Shown in pieces: positions 33,713 through 43,578 of a stretch of DNA of 64,000 bases. A program made the position numbers and the translations under genes. A model generated the notes under the pieces. It did not search any database, was not told the origin of the DNA, and saw only the letters and a program-made list of their open reading frames with translations. The DNA is from Chthoniobacteraceae bacterium (lineage in GTDB: Bacteria > Verrucomicrobiota > Verrucomicrobiia > Chthoniobacterales > Chthoniobacteraceae), in assembly GCA_028293625.1 (NCBI GenBank), contig JAQGOL010000029.1:310001-374000 (forward strand). The letters are read 5' to 3'. Positions within the stretch are counted from its first letter, which is position 1. The number at the start of each line of letters is the position of its first letter.

Positions 33713-35761
33713 TTACTTTGCCCGCTGCCTGAGTTCGCGCGCTTTAGCCAGATCTTTAGGCAGGCCGCCGCGGCCGCTTTCATAAAAGCGAGCCAGGGCG
33801 CGCATCGCCAGGCGGTTGCCGTGTTGGGCCGCTTGCAAATAAAGCTCCACGGCCTTGCGTTCATCCTCGGGAACGCCCTGGCCGGTCTCGTGAATCGCCG
33901 CGAGATGATAGAGCGCAACATCGCTGCCTTGGACAGCAGCTTGTTCCAAAAGGCGCACCGCTTTCACCGGATTTTTAGCTGTGCCACGGCCGCTTGCATA
34001 GAGCAGGCCAAGATCGAGTTGCGCATCGGCGTCGCCTTGCGCGGCCGCCTTCTCGTAGAGTTCCACGGCTTTCGCCGGGTTTTTAGCAATCCCGCGCCCG
34101 GTGGCATACATCACGCCTAAGTCGTATTGGGCGGGAGCATTCCCTTTCGCCGCGTCGTGCAGCACAAGAAACATCGCCTGCTGATACAGTTCCTTGGCTT
34201 TCTTAAGATCCCGGTTTACGCCATCGCCATTTTCATAAATCTGCCCCAGATAGCTCAATGCCCGCGCGTTTCCCTGCGCGGCGGCTTCCTGGTAAAGCTC
34301 CATTGCTTTTTTCTTATCGCGCGCGATCCCGGACCCTTCCGAATACATTTTCCCGAGTTGAAAGATGGCCCACGCGTCGTTCCATTCCGCGGCATCGCTG
34401 TATAGCTTTAATGCCGTTGCATAGTCTTTTCTTATATAGCTCTCGTTGGCCTGCTTAATGGATGCCGCTCGCTGCTGCTGCGAAGGCCCCGGAGGGGATA
34501 CTGGTGCCACGGGAGGTGTCGGAACCGGCGCTGGTTCAGCAACTGCCACCGGCTCGCTTTGCTCCACGGGACGAGGAGGGGTGGTTGGAACCGGCGGCGT
34601 GACTGGAGTCGGCGGGCTGGGCGGGCGCGATTCGGCCGGCAACCCGGCGGTATCGGATCGATGGAGAGGCTTTTTAATCGGCTGCCTATGTGTGGCAATG
34701 GCAATCAGCACGCCGATTACCAGCAGGGAAGCGAGCGCACCGAACCATATTCTCGAGGAGCGCTGCTTTGGCGATGCCTCCGGTTTTGAGCCTTCTCCAA
34801 AAAGATCGTCTTTTCCCGGGCCGGCCGCCGAATCGCCCGGCTCGATAAGCCGCGCGGCGATCGCGTCAGGACCCGATGGCCGCTCGCCTGGTTCCTTGGC
34901 CAGGCAGTCGGCAACCAGTTTTTCCCATTCAACCGCGATCGCCGGCCGGCCGATGCTCCTGAGTTCTTCACGCCGGCCCGCAAGCGATGGCTGCGATTCG
35001 TAGGCGATCTGAAAGATCACCTCATCAACGGAGCCTTGGTGAAAAGGCGGCGTGCCCGTGAGCAGCTCGTAAAAAATGGCGCCCACCGCATAGATGTCAT
35101 CCGCCGGCTCGGCCGGCTGTTGCGTCAACCGTTGCGGACTCAAATAGGCAAGCGCGGAGCGTGGCTGGTTCGGTTCGGTCCCTTTAACTGCGTCACCAAA
35201 ACCGGCATCGGCAAGCTTTAGATGCCCGTGTTCGCCGATCATGATATTGCCCGGCTTAAGGTGACCATGGGCACTTCCCACCTCGTGATGCAAATAGCCA
35301 AGGGCATCGCAAACCTGCTTGAGCCATGGAAGCAACTCCGCGGGTTCAAAGCTGCGATCCGGCTGCTCGGCTTGAATATCGGCCACCGACGGCCCGTCGA
35401 TCCATTCCATGCTGATCGCCGCGAGATGTTCCCCGCGGCTTTCATGGAAATCATAAATGGCGACGATGCCAGGATGATTTAATCCGCGATGACGGCGAAC
35501 GTTTCGCTGTAAGAGGGCCAGCGCTTCGGCGTCAAAACCCTTGAGAAATTTGAGCGCAACCCGCTTGTTACGTTCTTTTTCATCCCGGGCAAGCCATACA
35601 ATGCCCATGGCGCCTTCGCCCAGTTCACGCTCCAAATGAAAGCGTTTAAAAACAAGTTGTCCGGGATCGATTTTCCGTAAGACTTGTGTTAATGCGGTTT
35701 TATCAGATGGCGCCGGCCTCACCTGCGGTGGTAAAAATGGGTCAGCTGTAGGCTCGCTCAT
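33713..35761 (-). CDS. Sel1-repeat Ser/Thr kinase-like protein, probable pseudokinase
   Basis: The 682-residue protein has a kinase domain (about residues 40-310), a membrane helix (about 342-360, WFGALASLLVIGVLIAIA), a Pro-rich linker, and about six Sel1 repeats (about 440-680; pattern A..YLG.IYENGDGV.RDLKKA.ELYQ.A). The glycine loop GEGAMGIVW (48-56) and the ATP-anchoring Lys71 in VALKFL are intact. The catalytic HRD motif reads HGH (165-167), so the catalytic Asp is His, although Lys169, Asn172 and Asp185 of a DAG motif remain. ATP binding is likely but phosphotransfer doubtful. The Sel1 repeats would lie in the periplasm and bind proteins. Confidence 0.9.
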   Translation of the reverse strand: MSEPTADPFLPPQVRPAPSDKTALTQVLRKIDPGQLVFKRFHLERELGEGAMGIVWLARDEKERNKRVALKFLKGFDAEALALLQRNVRRHRGLNHPGIVAIYDFHESRGEHLAAISMEWIDGPSVADIQAEQPDRSFEPAELLPWLKQVCDALGYLHHEVGSAHGHLKPGNIMIGEHGHLKLADAGFGDAVKGTEPNQPRSALAYLSPQRLTQQPAEPADDIYAVGAIFYELLTGTPPFHQGSVDEVIFQIAYESQPSLAGRREELRSIGRPAIAVEWEKLVADCLAKEPGERPSGPDAIAARLIEPGDSAAGPGKDDLFGEGSKPEASPKQRSSRIWFGALASLLVIGVLIAIATHRQPIKKPLHRSDTAGLPAESRPPSPPTPVTPPVPTTPPRPVEQSEPVAVAEPAPVPTPPVAPVSPPGPSQQQRAASIKQANESYIRKDYATALKLYSDAAEWNDAWAIFQLGKMYSEGSGIARDKKKAMELYQEAAAQGNARALSYLGQIYENGDGVNRDLKKAKELYQQAMFLVLHDAAKGNAPAQYDLGVMYATGRGIAKNPAKAVELYEKAAAQGDADAQLDLGLLYASGRGTAKNPVKAVRLLEQAAVQGSDVALYHLAAIHETGQGVPEDERKAVELYLQAAQHGNRLAMRALARFYESGRGGLPKDLAKARELRQRAK

Positions 35762-35964
35762 GCATCCGCCCGCACGGTATGCCTTCAGCTAACGCCAACG
35801 GCAAGAGCGGAAGCGTTGCCGCCGTGAAATGGCTCCCTTTATGGTTCCCGGCATTTCCTTCGCTCTCAGATTTTGACGCTAAGGGAATGAGCGTTTTGGG
35901 CTTAAAGAGTGAAATCCCGCGGCCCCATGGGCGCGCGATCTCATCCCCTTAACCCAATTACCTT

Positions 35965-36918
35965 GTGATCTCCCGTCTCCTTTACACTCTGCCATTGGCT
36001 TTTTTCTGCGCCCTGACGGCGCGTGCCGCTGACCCGCAAACCTTTCTCACGCCTGCGGAGGCCGGCCCTGATTATGCCGTGCAAGGCGATTACCAAGGGG
36101 ATAAATGCGGCGCCCAGGTCATCGCGCTTGGCAATAACAAGTTCCGTGTCGTCGGCTGGAGCAACGGATTGCCCGGCGTCGCCGCGGATGCCGAAAAGAC
36201 CGTTGAAGTTGAGGGAACCCGCGAGGGTGACAAGATCCCGTTTAAGATCAAAGGATGGCATGGCGAACTTCTGCCGGGTGGCCAGCTTGTTGGAAGCAGC
36301 GATGAAGGCGAGACCTTCAAGCTAACCCGCATTGTCCGCGAGTCGCCCACCGCCGGCGCAAAGCCTCCCGCCGGTGCCATCGTTCTTTTCGACGGCACCA
36401 ATGCCGATGCATTCGATCACGGAAAGTTGGACGATCGTAACCTTCTCTGGAGCGGTCCCAAGACCAAGCAAAAGTTCCAGGATTTCACCCTGCACGTGGA
36501 ATTCATCCTGCCGTTCAAGCCTTTGGCGCGCGGCCAGGAGCGCGGCAACAGCGGCGTCTATCTTCAGGACCGGTATGAAGTCCAGGTGCTCGATTCCTAT
36601 GGCCTCAAAGGTGAGTTCAACGAGTGCGGCGGCATCTATCGCCAGACCGCGCCGAAGATCAATATGTGTCTGCCCGCGCTTCAATGGCAGACCTACGACA
36701 TCGACTTTACGGCCGCCAAGTTCGATTCAGCCGGCAAGAAGACCAAAAACGCTGTCGCCACCATTAAGCACAACGGCGTAACCATTCACGAAAACCAGGA
36801 GATTACGGGATCGACCGGCGGCGGACAGCCCGAGTCGCCCGAGCCCGGTGCAATCCAATTGCAAGGCCACGGCAACCCCGTCTTTTACCGTAACATCTGG
36901 ATCGTGGAGAAAAAGTAG
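35965..36918 (+). CDS. Secreted DUF1080 (3-keto-disaccharide hydrolase-like) protein
   Basis: The 317-residue product starts with GTG and has a signal peptide (about residues 1-22, ending TARA-AD). Residues 25-130 form a beta-rich N-terminal module; the C-terminal 190 residues are a DUF1080 jelly-roll (IVLFDGTNADAF; FTLHVEFILPF; GNSGVYLQDRYEVQVLDSYG; GAIQLQGHGNPVFYRNIWI). DUF1080 proteins are abundant in PVC and Bacteroidota genomes; some act as 3-keto-glycoside hydrolases/lyases. The GNSGVYLQ...YEVQVLDSYG segment is the most conserved. It is convergent with recD2, which ends two bases away. Confidence 0.9.
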   Translation: MISRLLYTLPLAFFCALTARAADPQTFLTPAEAGPDYAVQGDYQGDKCGAQVIALGNNKFRVVGWSNGLPGVAADAEKTVEVEGTREGDKIPFKIKGWHGELLPGGQLVGSSDEGETFKLTRIVRESPTAGAKPPAGAIVLFDGTNADAFDHGKLDDRNLLWSGPKTKQKFQDFTLHVEFILPFKPLARGQERGNSGVYLQDRYEVQVLDSYGLKGEFNECGGIYRQTAPKINMCLPALQWQTYDIDFTAAKFDSAGKKTKNAVATIKHNGVTIHENQEITGSTGGGQPESPEPGAIQLQGHGNPVFYRNIWIVEKK

Positions 36919-36919
36919 C

Positions 36920-39154
36920 TCATTCGGGGTCCGCGCCTGGCCGGTTGCGCAGCCGTTCGAGCAGGCCGGAAAATCGCTCGCTTGTCGGATTGTTACGAAC
37001 CGCCATTTCAAGCGCTTTTTTCTGGCCGACTATCAGCACCATCATTCTGCCGCGTGTCATCGCGGTGTAGATGAGGTTGCGCTGAAGGAGCAGGAAATGC
37101 TGGGTCGCCACCGGCACGATCACGACCGGGAACTCCGAGCCCTGCGACTTATGGATACTAATCGCGTAGGCAAGTGATACCTCGTCGAGTTCCCCGAAGT
37201 CGTAAATCACCGCCCGCGTGTCGAACTCGATGGTTACTTCGCGTTCTTCGATATTGACCGACTTGATCCGGCCGATATCGCCATTAAAAACTTCCTTGTC
37301 GTAGTTGTTCTGGGTCTGGATCACCTTGTCGCGCGGCCGAAATTGCCACCCGAATTTTTCAACGTAATCCTCGTGATTACGGAGCGGGTTCAATGCTTCC
37401 TGCAGGATCCGGTTCATCTCGCGCACACCAAGCGAGCCGCGATTCATTGGGCAGAGCACTTGCACGTCCACGATCGGATCGCATCGCAGTTTTTCAGGGA
37501 CCCGCTCACGGATAAGCTTCAGGATAGTAGCTTGAATCGCTTCAGGTTCATCCCGCTCAAAGAAGTAAAAATCCGAGTCGCTCGATTTATCGGAGGTCTC
37601 TGGCATGCTGCCCTCGTTGACCTTATGCGCGTTGACAATGATCCGGCTGGTGGCGGCTTGCCTGAATACTTCGGTCAACTGCACGGTTGGCACCCGTTTG
37701 GACTCAATTAAATCGGAAAGCACCATTCCGGGACCTACCGAGGGAAGTTGATCCCTGTCGCCTACAAAAATGAGATGTGCCGAGGAAGGAACAGCCCTGA
37801 GCAGCTTGTGCATGAGCGGCACATCAACCATCGACATCTCATCCACCACGAGCAGGTCGCAATCGAGCGGCCGCTCCGGGGTCCGGGTAAAGCCGCCCGA
37901 GCCGGGCTGGAACTCGAGCAACCGATGAATGGTGCGCGCTTCAAGTCCCGTGCTTTCGTTCAAGCGCTTGGCCGCGCGTCCCGTCGGGGCGCAAAGCAGG
38001 GGACGCACCTTCTTGGCTTGCAGGATCAGCAACAAAGAATTGAGCAGCGTTGTTTTGCCAACGCCGGGTCCACCGGTGATCACCACGACACGGTGCTTGA
38101 GCGCCATGGTAATCGCGGCACGCTGGCTTGGAGCGAGTTCCTTACCGGTCTTCGCTTCGCACCATTCAATCGCTTTCCCAAGGTCCATGGCAGGATAAAG
38201 GGAGTGTTCACTACTTAACTCGCTGATCTTTGCCGCGATCTCCTCCTCGGCGCGCTGAAGTCCGGGCAGATAGACAAGCTGATGCGCACCGATTGATTCT
38301 TCGGCAAGCTCGCCCTTGACCAGAAGCCCGGCGAGCGCTTCCTCAACAATCACGCCATCAATTTCCAGCAACGCGGCGGCCTTCATCATCAGCATCTCTT
38401 TTGGCAGCGCGCAATGCCCGGCGTTGGTCGCTTCCAAAAGCGTGTGCGAAAGCCCTGCGCGCGCCCGAAGGATCGACTCTTTTGAGATACCGACCTTTTC
38501 CGCGATCCGATCGGCCGTCTTAAATCCGATCCCACTAATGTCTTTGGCTAGCGAGTATGGATCCGCCCGGACGGTCTCTATGGCGGCGTCCCCGTAGGTC
38601 TTGTAGATCCGCACCGCGCGGCTGGTGCTGACGCCATTCGAATGAAGAAATACCATGATTTCGCGAATGGCTTTCTGTTCGCTCCACGCGAGCTTGATTC
38701 GTTGCCGGCGCCCGCGGCCGATGCCGTCGATGTCTTCCAGCCGGGCCGATTCGCTTTCAATAATTCCGAAGACCGATTCGCCGAACTTATCGACAAGTTT
38801 TTTTGCATAGACCGGCCCGATCCCTTTGATCATGCCGCTCCCGAGATATTTCTCGATCCCTTCTTTGGAAGTAGGCGCCGTGCAGTAAATCGTCTCGGCC
38901 TTGAGCTGCAGCCCATGATCACGGTCGCGCACCCAGCGTCCCTTCGCGGTGATCCATTCCCCGGCGCTTACCGATGCAAGCGAGCCGACCACCGTAACCA
39001 GATCGCGGTGTCCCTTCGATTTAACCCGGAGCACGGCAAACCCGGTCTCCTCGTTGTGAAAGGTGACGCGTTCAATCAGGCCGGCAACGCCGTCCTCGGG
39101 CTCGTGAGACTTTTGCACCGCATCCACCCTTCCGAATCCGGCGTCAATTTGCAA
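36920..39154 (-). CDS. recD2: ATP-dependent RecD2-type DNA helicase
   Basis: The 744-residue protein is a stand-alone superfamily 1B 5'-3' helicase. An N-terminal OB-like region (residues 20-90) is followed by helix-hairpin-helix segments (IKGIGPVYAKKL, LEDIDGIGRGRRQRI, DISGIGFKTADRIAEKVG). The motor core has Walker A GGPGVGKTT (361-369), Walker B LLVVDEMSMVD, and the SH3-like and motif VI region (SLAYAISIHKSQGSEFPVVIVPV; LIYTAMTRGR). RecD2 acts in DNA repair without RecBC partners; no recB or recC is adjacent. Its start is about 260 bases from the divergent lactate permease gene. Confidence 0.95.
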   Translation of the reverse strand: MQIDAGFGRVDAVQKSHEPEDGVAGLIERVTFHNEETGFAVLRVKSKGHRDLVTVVGSLASVSAGEWITAKGRWVRDRDHGLQLKAETIYCTAPTSKEGIEKYLGSGMIKGIGPVYAKKLVDKFGESVFGIIESESARLEDIDGIGRGRRQRIKLAWSEQKAIREIMVFLHSNGVSTSRAVRIYKTYGDAAIETVRADPYSLAKDISGIGFKTADRIAEKVGISKESILRARAGLSHTLLEATNAGHCALPKEMLMMKAAALLEIDGVIVEEALAGLLVKGELAEESIGAHQLVYLPGLQRAEEEIAAKISELSSEHSLYPAMDLGKAIEWCEAKTGKELAPSQRAAITMALKHRVVVITGGPGVGKTTLLNSLLLILQAKKVRPLLCAPTGRAAKRLNESTGLEARTIHRLLEFQPGSGGFTRTPERPLDCDLLVVDEMSMVDVPLMHKLLRAVPSSAHLIFVGDRDQLPSVGPGMVLSDLIESKRVPTVQLTEVFRQAATSRIIVNAHKVNEGSMPETSDKSSDSDFYFFERDEPEAIQATILKLIRERVPEKLRCDPIVDVQVLCPMNRGSLGVREMNRILQEALNPLRNHEDYVEKFGWQFRPRDKVIQTQNNYDKEVFNGDIGRIKSVNIEEREVTIEFDTRAVIYDFGELDEVSLAYAISIHKSQGSEFPVVIVPVATQHFLLLQRNLIYTAMTRGRMMVLIVGQKKALEMAVRNNPTSERFSGLLERLRNRPGADPE

Positions 39155-39414
39155 CCGGCGTCATCAATTTCGGAACCGGGGATAGGATGCGCGTGCCAGG
39201 TTTACTCGCCGGCTTTGGGTGGGAGTCGTCGATTTTCCATTGCGGTGAGCTCCACGGCTGGACACCGAAGGTCTGGCTCTGTTTCTCTAAAAACTCCCCT
39301 ATGAACCAAGCCTCCCCGTTTTCGATTCGTCCATTGACCGCCGTGGCGCTGCATTTTGAACTCGAAAAGGAAACGCGGTAGACCCCGCTGAGTGCCAACC
39401 ATTCCTCCACCCTG

Positions 39415-41085
39415 ATGACTCCCTGGACTCAGAACTACGATCCTCTTGGAAATGTTTTCCTTTCCACGCTGATTGCCGCCGTGCCGGTGATTGTGCTGCT
39501 CGGTTCGATTGCCGTCCTGCGACTTAGAATCCATCTCGCCGCATTTGTCGGCCTGATCGTGGCACTGGTGATCGCGATCACAATTTATGGAATGCCGATC
39601 GATGCCGCAGCGGCAACGACTCTCTATGGCGCGGCGTTTGGGCTTTTTCCTATTGGTTGGATTGTGCTCAATGTGATCTTTCTTTACCAGCTCACCGTCA
39701 AGCGCGGCCTATTCGATGTGCTTCGGGATAGTCTTGCTACTGTTGCGCCCGATCCTCGCATCCAGGTGATCCTCATCGCGTTTTCTTTCGGTGCGTTCAT
39801 TGAGGGAATGGCAGGGTTTGGGACGCCGGTGGCCATTACTGCGGCAATCCTGATCCAACTTGGATTCAAGCCGCTTCATGCCTCCGGCCTGGCGCTCATT
39901 TCCAATACCGCACCGGTGGCGTTTGGGTCACTTGGAATCCCAATTACGACACTCGAGCAAGTCACCGGGCTGGATGTGAGACTGGTCTCAGCCATGGTCG
40001 GACGCCAGTTGCCGTTTTTCTCTTTCTGCATCCCATTCTGGGTGGTCGCCACATTTGCCGGTTGGCGCGGAATGCTAGGAATCTGGCCAGCCGCGCTGAC
40101 GGCGGGATTCGCTTTTGCCGTGCCGCAATTCCTTGTATCCAACTACCATGGCCCGTGGCTGGTGGATATCGTTTCAGGCACCTGTTCGATTGCGGCAACG
40201 GTGACATTACTGCGGTTTTGGAAGCCCGCGACCCGATGGAGTTTTGATGGGGAAGGCAACATCGGTCCCCGCCCTGCGGCCCCCAAGCCAATGATTACAG
40301 AGCTGCCGGCCGGGGAAAGGCCAACAGTGCTTCAAGCCTGGATGCCATGGGCAATTCTTACCCTTTTTATTCTATGTTGGGGAACGCCACAGTTTAAAGC
40401 GCGCCTCGATCAACTTGGTTCACCCAAGGTTGCCGTGCCTCACCTGCATCAGCTCGTCCAACGCATGCCGCCGGTCGCCCCTGAAAACGCCGCCCCGGAA
40501 AGTGCGGAGTTCAAACTCAATGTCATTTCAGCCACCGGCACCGGAATTTTGTGCGCGTCGATAGTCGCCGGCATCGCAATGGGTTTTGGCCCGGGCGCAT
40601 TGTTGCGCACCTATCTGGCAACTATCTGGAGGGTCCGTTTTTCGCTCCTCACCATCGCGGCAATGCTTGCGCTCGGCAATGTTACCAAATACTCAGGCAC
40701 CGATGCCACGCTTGGACTGGCACTGGCGCGCACGGGGTTTTTATATCCCTTTTTTGGCACATTACTCGGCTGGCTGGGAGTCGCATTAACTGGTTCGGAT
40801 ACCGCATCCAACGTGCTTTTTGGCAGTCTTCAGCAGATTACCGCGCAGCAACTCGGTATCAGCCCGATCCTGATGGGAGCTGCCAATAGCTCGGGAGGCG
40901 TGATGGGCAAGATGGTCGATGCCCAGAGTATTGTAGTGGCAAGCACAGCCACCAATTGGTATGGGCATGAAGGCGCAATTCTACGCTATGTCTTTTTCCA
41001 TAGTCTGGCGCTGGCAATCCTCATGGGCGTCCTTGTCTATCTTCAGGCTTATGTTGCACCTTTTAGCAGCATGGTGGTGAAGTAA
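39415..41085 (+). CDS. lldP: L-lactate permease family transporter
   Basis: The 556-residue polytopic protein (about 12-14 membrane helices) matches the LctP family: N-terminal WTQNYDPLGNVFLSTLIAAVPVIVLL, the conserved GAFIEGMAGFGTPVAITAAILI, and LTGSDTASNVLFGSLQ and GAANSSGGVMGKMVDAQSIVVA near the C-terminus. It would import lactate (or glycolate) with protons. No lactate dehydrogenase gene (lldD or lutABC) is beside it. The aminotransferase gene starts 23 bases downstream and may be cotranscribed. Confidence 0.93.
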   Translation: MTPWTQNYDPLGNVFLSTLIAAVPVIVLLGSIAVLRLRIHLAAFVGLIVALVIAITIYGMPIDAAAATTLYGAAFGLFPIGWIVLNVIFLYQLTVKRGLFDVLRDSLATVAPDPRIQVILIAFSFGAFIEGMAGFGTPVAITAAILIQLGFKPLHASGLALISNTAPVAFGSLGIPITTLEQVTGLDVRLVSAMVGRQLPFFSFCIPFWVVATFAGWRGMLGIWPAALTAGFAFAVPQFLVSNYHGPWLVDIVSGTCSIAATVTLLRFWKPATRWSFDGEGNIGPRPAAPKPMITELPAGERPTVLQAWMPWAILTLFILCWGTPQFKARLDQLGSPKVAVPHLHQLVQRMPPVAPENAAPESAEFKLNVISATGTGILCASIVAGIAMGFGPGALLRTYLATIWRVRFSLLTIAAMLALGNVTKYSGTDATLGLALARTGFLYPFFGTLLGWLGVALTGSDTASNVLFGSLQQITAQQLGISPILMGAANSSGGVMGKMVDAQSIVVASTATNWYGHEGAILRYVFFHSLALAILMGVLVYLQAYVAPFSSMVVK

Positions 41086-41108
41086 ATAATTTGGTGCTCC
41101 CTTTTACC

Positions 41109-42320
41109 ATGCCAGCCGATAAACCTGCTTGTGATCCCGCACTTTGGTTGCTGGATGAAACCATTACTTATCTGAACCACGGCTCGTTTGGCGCATGTCC
41201 GCGGGCCGTGCTCGATTTTCAGGCCGCAATTCGCGAACGCATTGAGCGGCAGCCGATGCAGTTTTTTGTCCGCGATCTTGAGCCGTTGCTGGATGATGCG
41301 CGCCATGAACTGGCCCGGTTTCTCTCTGCGACACCGGAAAATCTTGTGTTTGTTCCCAATGCAACTGCCGGCGTCAACACGGTGCTGCGCTCCCTGGAGT
41401 TTGAACGCGAGGACGAGCTTCTTGTAACAAACTACGAATACAACGCCTCCCGCAACGCCCTCGATTTTGTCGCGGCACGAGCCGGCGCGCGCGTCGTGGT
41501 CGCCAAGATCCCTTTTCCCCTTCAATCACCCGATCAGATTGTCGAGGCCGTGATGGGAGCTGTTACGGAAAAAACGCGGCTCGCCCTCTTTGATCATGTC
41601 ACAAGCCAGACCGGCGTCATTTTTCCAGTCAAACGCCTTGTTGATCTGCTTTCCGAGCACGGAATCGATGCGTTAATAGACGGCGCCCATGCTCCGGGCA
41701 TGCTGCCGCTTAGCCTCGACGCGCTCGGCGCCGCTTATTATACCGGGAATTGTCACAAATGGCTGTGCGGACCGAAAACCGCCGCGTTTCTTTACATCAG
41801 GCCCGACCTTCAGCCCGCGGTCCGGCCGCTCATCATCAGCCATGGCGCGAACTCGCCTCGCAGCGACCGCTCGAAGTTGCAGATCGAATTTGGCTGGACC
41901 GGCACGGGCGATCCATCTGCCTGCCTGAGCGTGCCGGAAGCAATCCGGTCCATTGCGGGTTTGGTGCCCGGAGGCTGGCCCGCCGTGATGCGGCACAATC
42001 ATGAGCTGGCACTGGCCGGCCGTGAGCTCCTTTGCAAAACGCTCGGAATCGGGCGGCCGTGTCCTGATGAGATGATTGGTTCCCTTGCTTCCATTCCACT
42101 TCCAGCCACGTTGGCGACCGCTGAATACAAGGCTCCGCTCTATCTTGATCCACTCCAGGACGCGCTTTTGGAGAAACATCAGATCGAGGTCCCGGTCATC
42201 CGGTGGGCTTCTTCCTGGCGATTGCTACGCATTTCCGCCCAGCTTTACAACAGCATGCCTCAATATATACGGCTCGCATCAGTGTTGTCTGAAGAGCTGT
42301 TTTCCCAAAACGCCAAGTAG
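41109..42320 (+). CDS. Class V aminotransferase (isopenicillin N epimerase-like)
   Basis: I chose the ATG at 41109 (MPADKPACDPALWLLD); a TTG at 41091 is in frame but unneeded. The 403-residue product is a fold-type I PLP enzyme: YLNHGSFGACPRAVLDFQ near the start, NATAGVNTVLRS binding phosphate, LIDGAHAPGMLPL with the Asp that pairs with the PLP ring, and the Schiff-base Lys in TGNCHKWLCGPKTAAFL. Relatives are isopenicillin-N epimerase and cysteine desulfurase-like or ergothioneine-like lyases (EgtE). Its substrate is not predictable. It follows the lactate permease after 23 bases. Confidence 0.88.
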   Translation: MPADKPACDPALWLLDETITYLNHGSFGACPRAVLDFQAAIRERIERQPMQFFVRDLEPLLDDARHELARFLSATPENLVFVPNATAGVNTVLRSLEFEREDELLVTNYEYNASRNALDFVAARAGARVVVAKIPFPLQSPDQIVEAVMGAVTEKTRLALFDHVTSQTGVIFPVKRLVDLLSEHGIDALIDGAHAPGMLPLSLDALGAAYYTGNCHKWLCGPKTAAFLYIRPDLQPAVRPLIISHGANSPRSDRSKLQIEFGWTGTGDPSACLSVPEAIRSIAGLVPGGWPAVMRHNHELALAGRELLCKTLGIGRPCPDEMIGSLASIPLPATLATAEYKAPLYLDPLQDALLEKHQIEVPVIRWASSWRLLRISAQLYNSMPQYIRLASVLSEELFSQNAK

Positions 42321-42325
42321 CCGGT

Positions 42326-43069
42326 CTAATTTTCGAAATACTTCATTAACTCCAAGGCGTCGGCGACCGCTGCGCCTTCAGCGGTGTTGTCGAAAACAGA
42401 CCATACGGTCCGGCCCTCGGCACGATCGGCCTCGATGCGCCGGCCTATGGATGAAATAAATTCCTTCGAATAAGCCGAGTAATAAATCCGAGGCGAACCA
42501 TGAAGTCTGTAATAACTGAGGCCACGCCAGCCGCCGGGATGGGCGGCGGCTTCAACCGGCGCCGGATCGGCCGCAACGCGACTAATCTGCAAGTCCAACA
42601 GAAACGCGTCAGTTTCCAGGGTAAACCAGCTCGCATGACGCGGCTCACATACCACTGGGACCGATGTGAGGGCAGCCAGCGATCTGAAAAAGCTTTCAGT
42701 GTGTGCCGCTTCAAATCGTAAACTTGGCGGGAGTTGGACAAGCAGGCAGCCTAACTTTTCGCCCAGCCCGGTTGCTTCGGAAATAAACGTTTCGAGCAGT
42801 TCATTGGCATTTTTAAGACGCTCGATGTGGGTGATCGTTTTCGGCACTTTGACCGCAAACCGGAAATCGTCGGGAACCGACTCGCTCCAACGGGCGTAGG
42901 TTTTCCTCTGGTGCGGACGATAGAAGCTCGAATTAATTTCAACGGCTGTAAACCGTGCTCCGTAGCGTTCCAGATGAGTGCCTGATTCAGGAAAGGCATG
43001 CTGATGCTGGCTCGGCAGGCTCCAGCCGGCGCAACCGATAAATAGGCGGGGATCGGGCGTTGTTTTCAC
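42326..43069 (-). CDS. DUF72 domain protein
   Basis: The 247-residue protein has the DUF72 TIM-barrel signature: LFIGCAGWSLPS at the start, FTAVEINSSFYRPHQRKTYARW, DFRFAVKVPKTITH, LLVQLPPSLRF, VCEPRHASWF, and YYRLHGSPRIYYSAYS. DUF72 proteins (YecE-like) are widespread and of unresolved function. It converges with the aminotransferase, with five bases between the stops, and is divergent from the ArsR gene. Confidence 0.92.
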   Translation of the reverse strand: MKTTPDPRLFIGCAGWSLPSQHQHAFPESGTHLERYGARFTAVEINSSFYRPHQRKTYARWSESVPDDFRFAVKVPKTITHIERLKNANELLETFISEATGLGEKLGCLLVQLPPSLRFEAAHTESFFRSLAALTSVPVVCEPRHASWFTLETDAFLLDLQISRVAADPAPVEAAAHPGGWRGLSYYRLHGSPRIYYSAYSKEFISSIGRRIEADRAEGRTVWSVFDNTAEGAAVADALELMKYFEN

Positions 43070-43174
43070 TCGGCAAAGAAACTACGCGCGCCTCTTCAAG
43101 TGGCAAAAATTAATGCGCTCCGCTTCCGCTCATTTTTTCGTCGAGCTAACCTTTGAGATGAGGCAAATTCGGGA

Positions 43175-43480
43175 ATGGCCACCGCCGATTGCAGCGACAT
43201 CCTTAAAGCCCTCGCCGATCGGACCCGGCAACGTCTGGTCAAGGCGTTGCTTCCTCACGATCTTGGCGTAAACGAACTTTCCGAGCGCCTCGGCATCTCC
43301 CAATATAATACCTCCAAGCATCTGCGTGTATTAAAACTTGCGGGTATTGTCGATCTGCGGGCAATCGGGCAGCGCCGCGAGTATTTTATTGCAACAACGT
43401 TCAGGCGGCGCCTCGAGCGTGAGGGGACGACGCTCGACTTCGGCTGCTGCACGTTTCGGATGGATCAGCTGCCGGACTGA
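43175..43480 (+). CDS. ArsR/SmtB family transcriptional regulator
   Basis: The 101-residue protein has an ArsR winged helix: ILKALADRTRQRLVKALL, the recognition region VNELSERLGISQYNTSKHLRVLKLAGIV, and a beta-wing RAIGQRREYFIA. A vicinal CC pair occurs in the C-terminal tail (DFGCCTFRMDQLPD), and another Cys lies near the start (ATADCSD); the canonical ELCVC metal site of ArsR is absent, so metal or thiol sensing is only possible, not shown. The next gene on the strand, 98 bases on, encodes a PstB-like ATPase that also carries CC pairs. Confidence 0.88.
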   Translation: MATADCSDILKALADRTRQRLVKALLPHDLGVNELSERLGISQYNTSKHLRVLKLAGIVDLRAIGQRREYFIATTFRRRLEREGTTLDFGCCTFRMDQLPD

Positions 43481-43578
43481 CAAAGCGTTTGCGTCATTGG
43501 CGGGGAGTGTGTATGCCATGCCGCGCATATTTAAAACGTACCGCTGCCCTGGGCGGAATTGATTGAAAAGAGTTACCC

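Noticed and set aside
39144-39410. Minus-strand frame of 88 codons between recD2 and the lactate permease, overlapping the recD2 start by 11 bases
   Set aside because: It could be a small upstream gene, but shows no recognisable family, signal or ribosome binding site; I did not annotate it.
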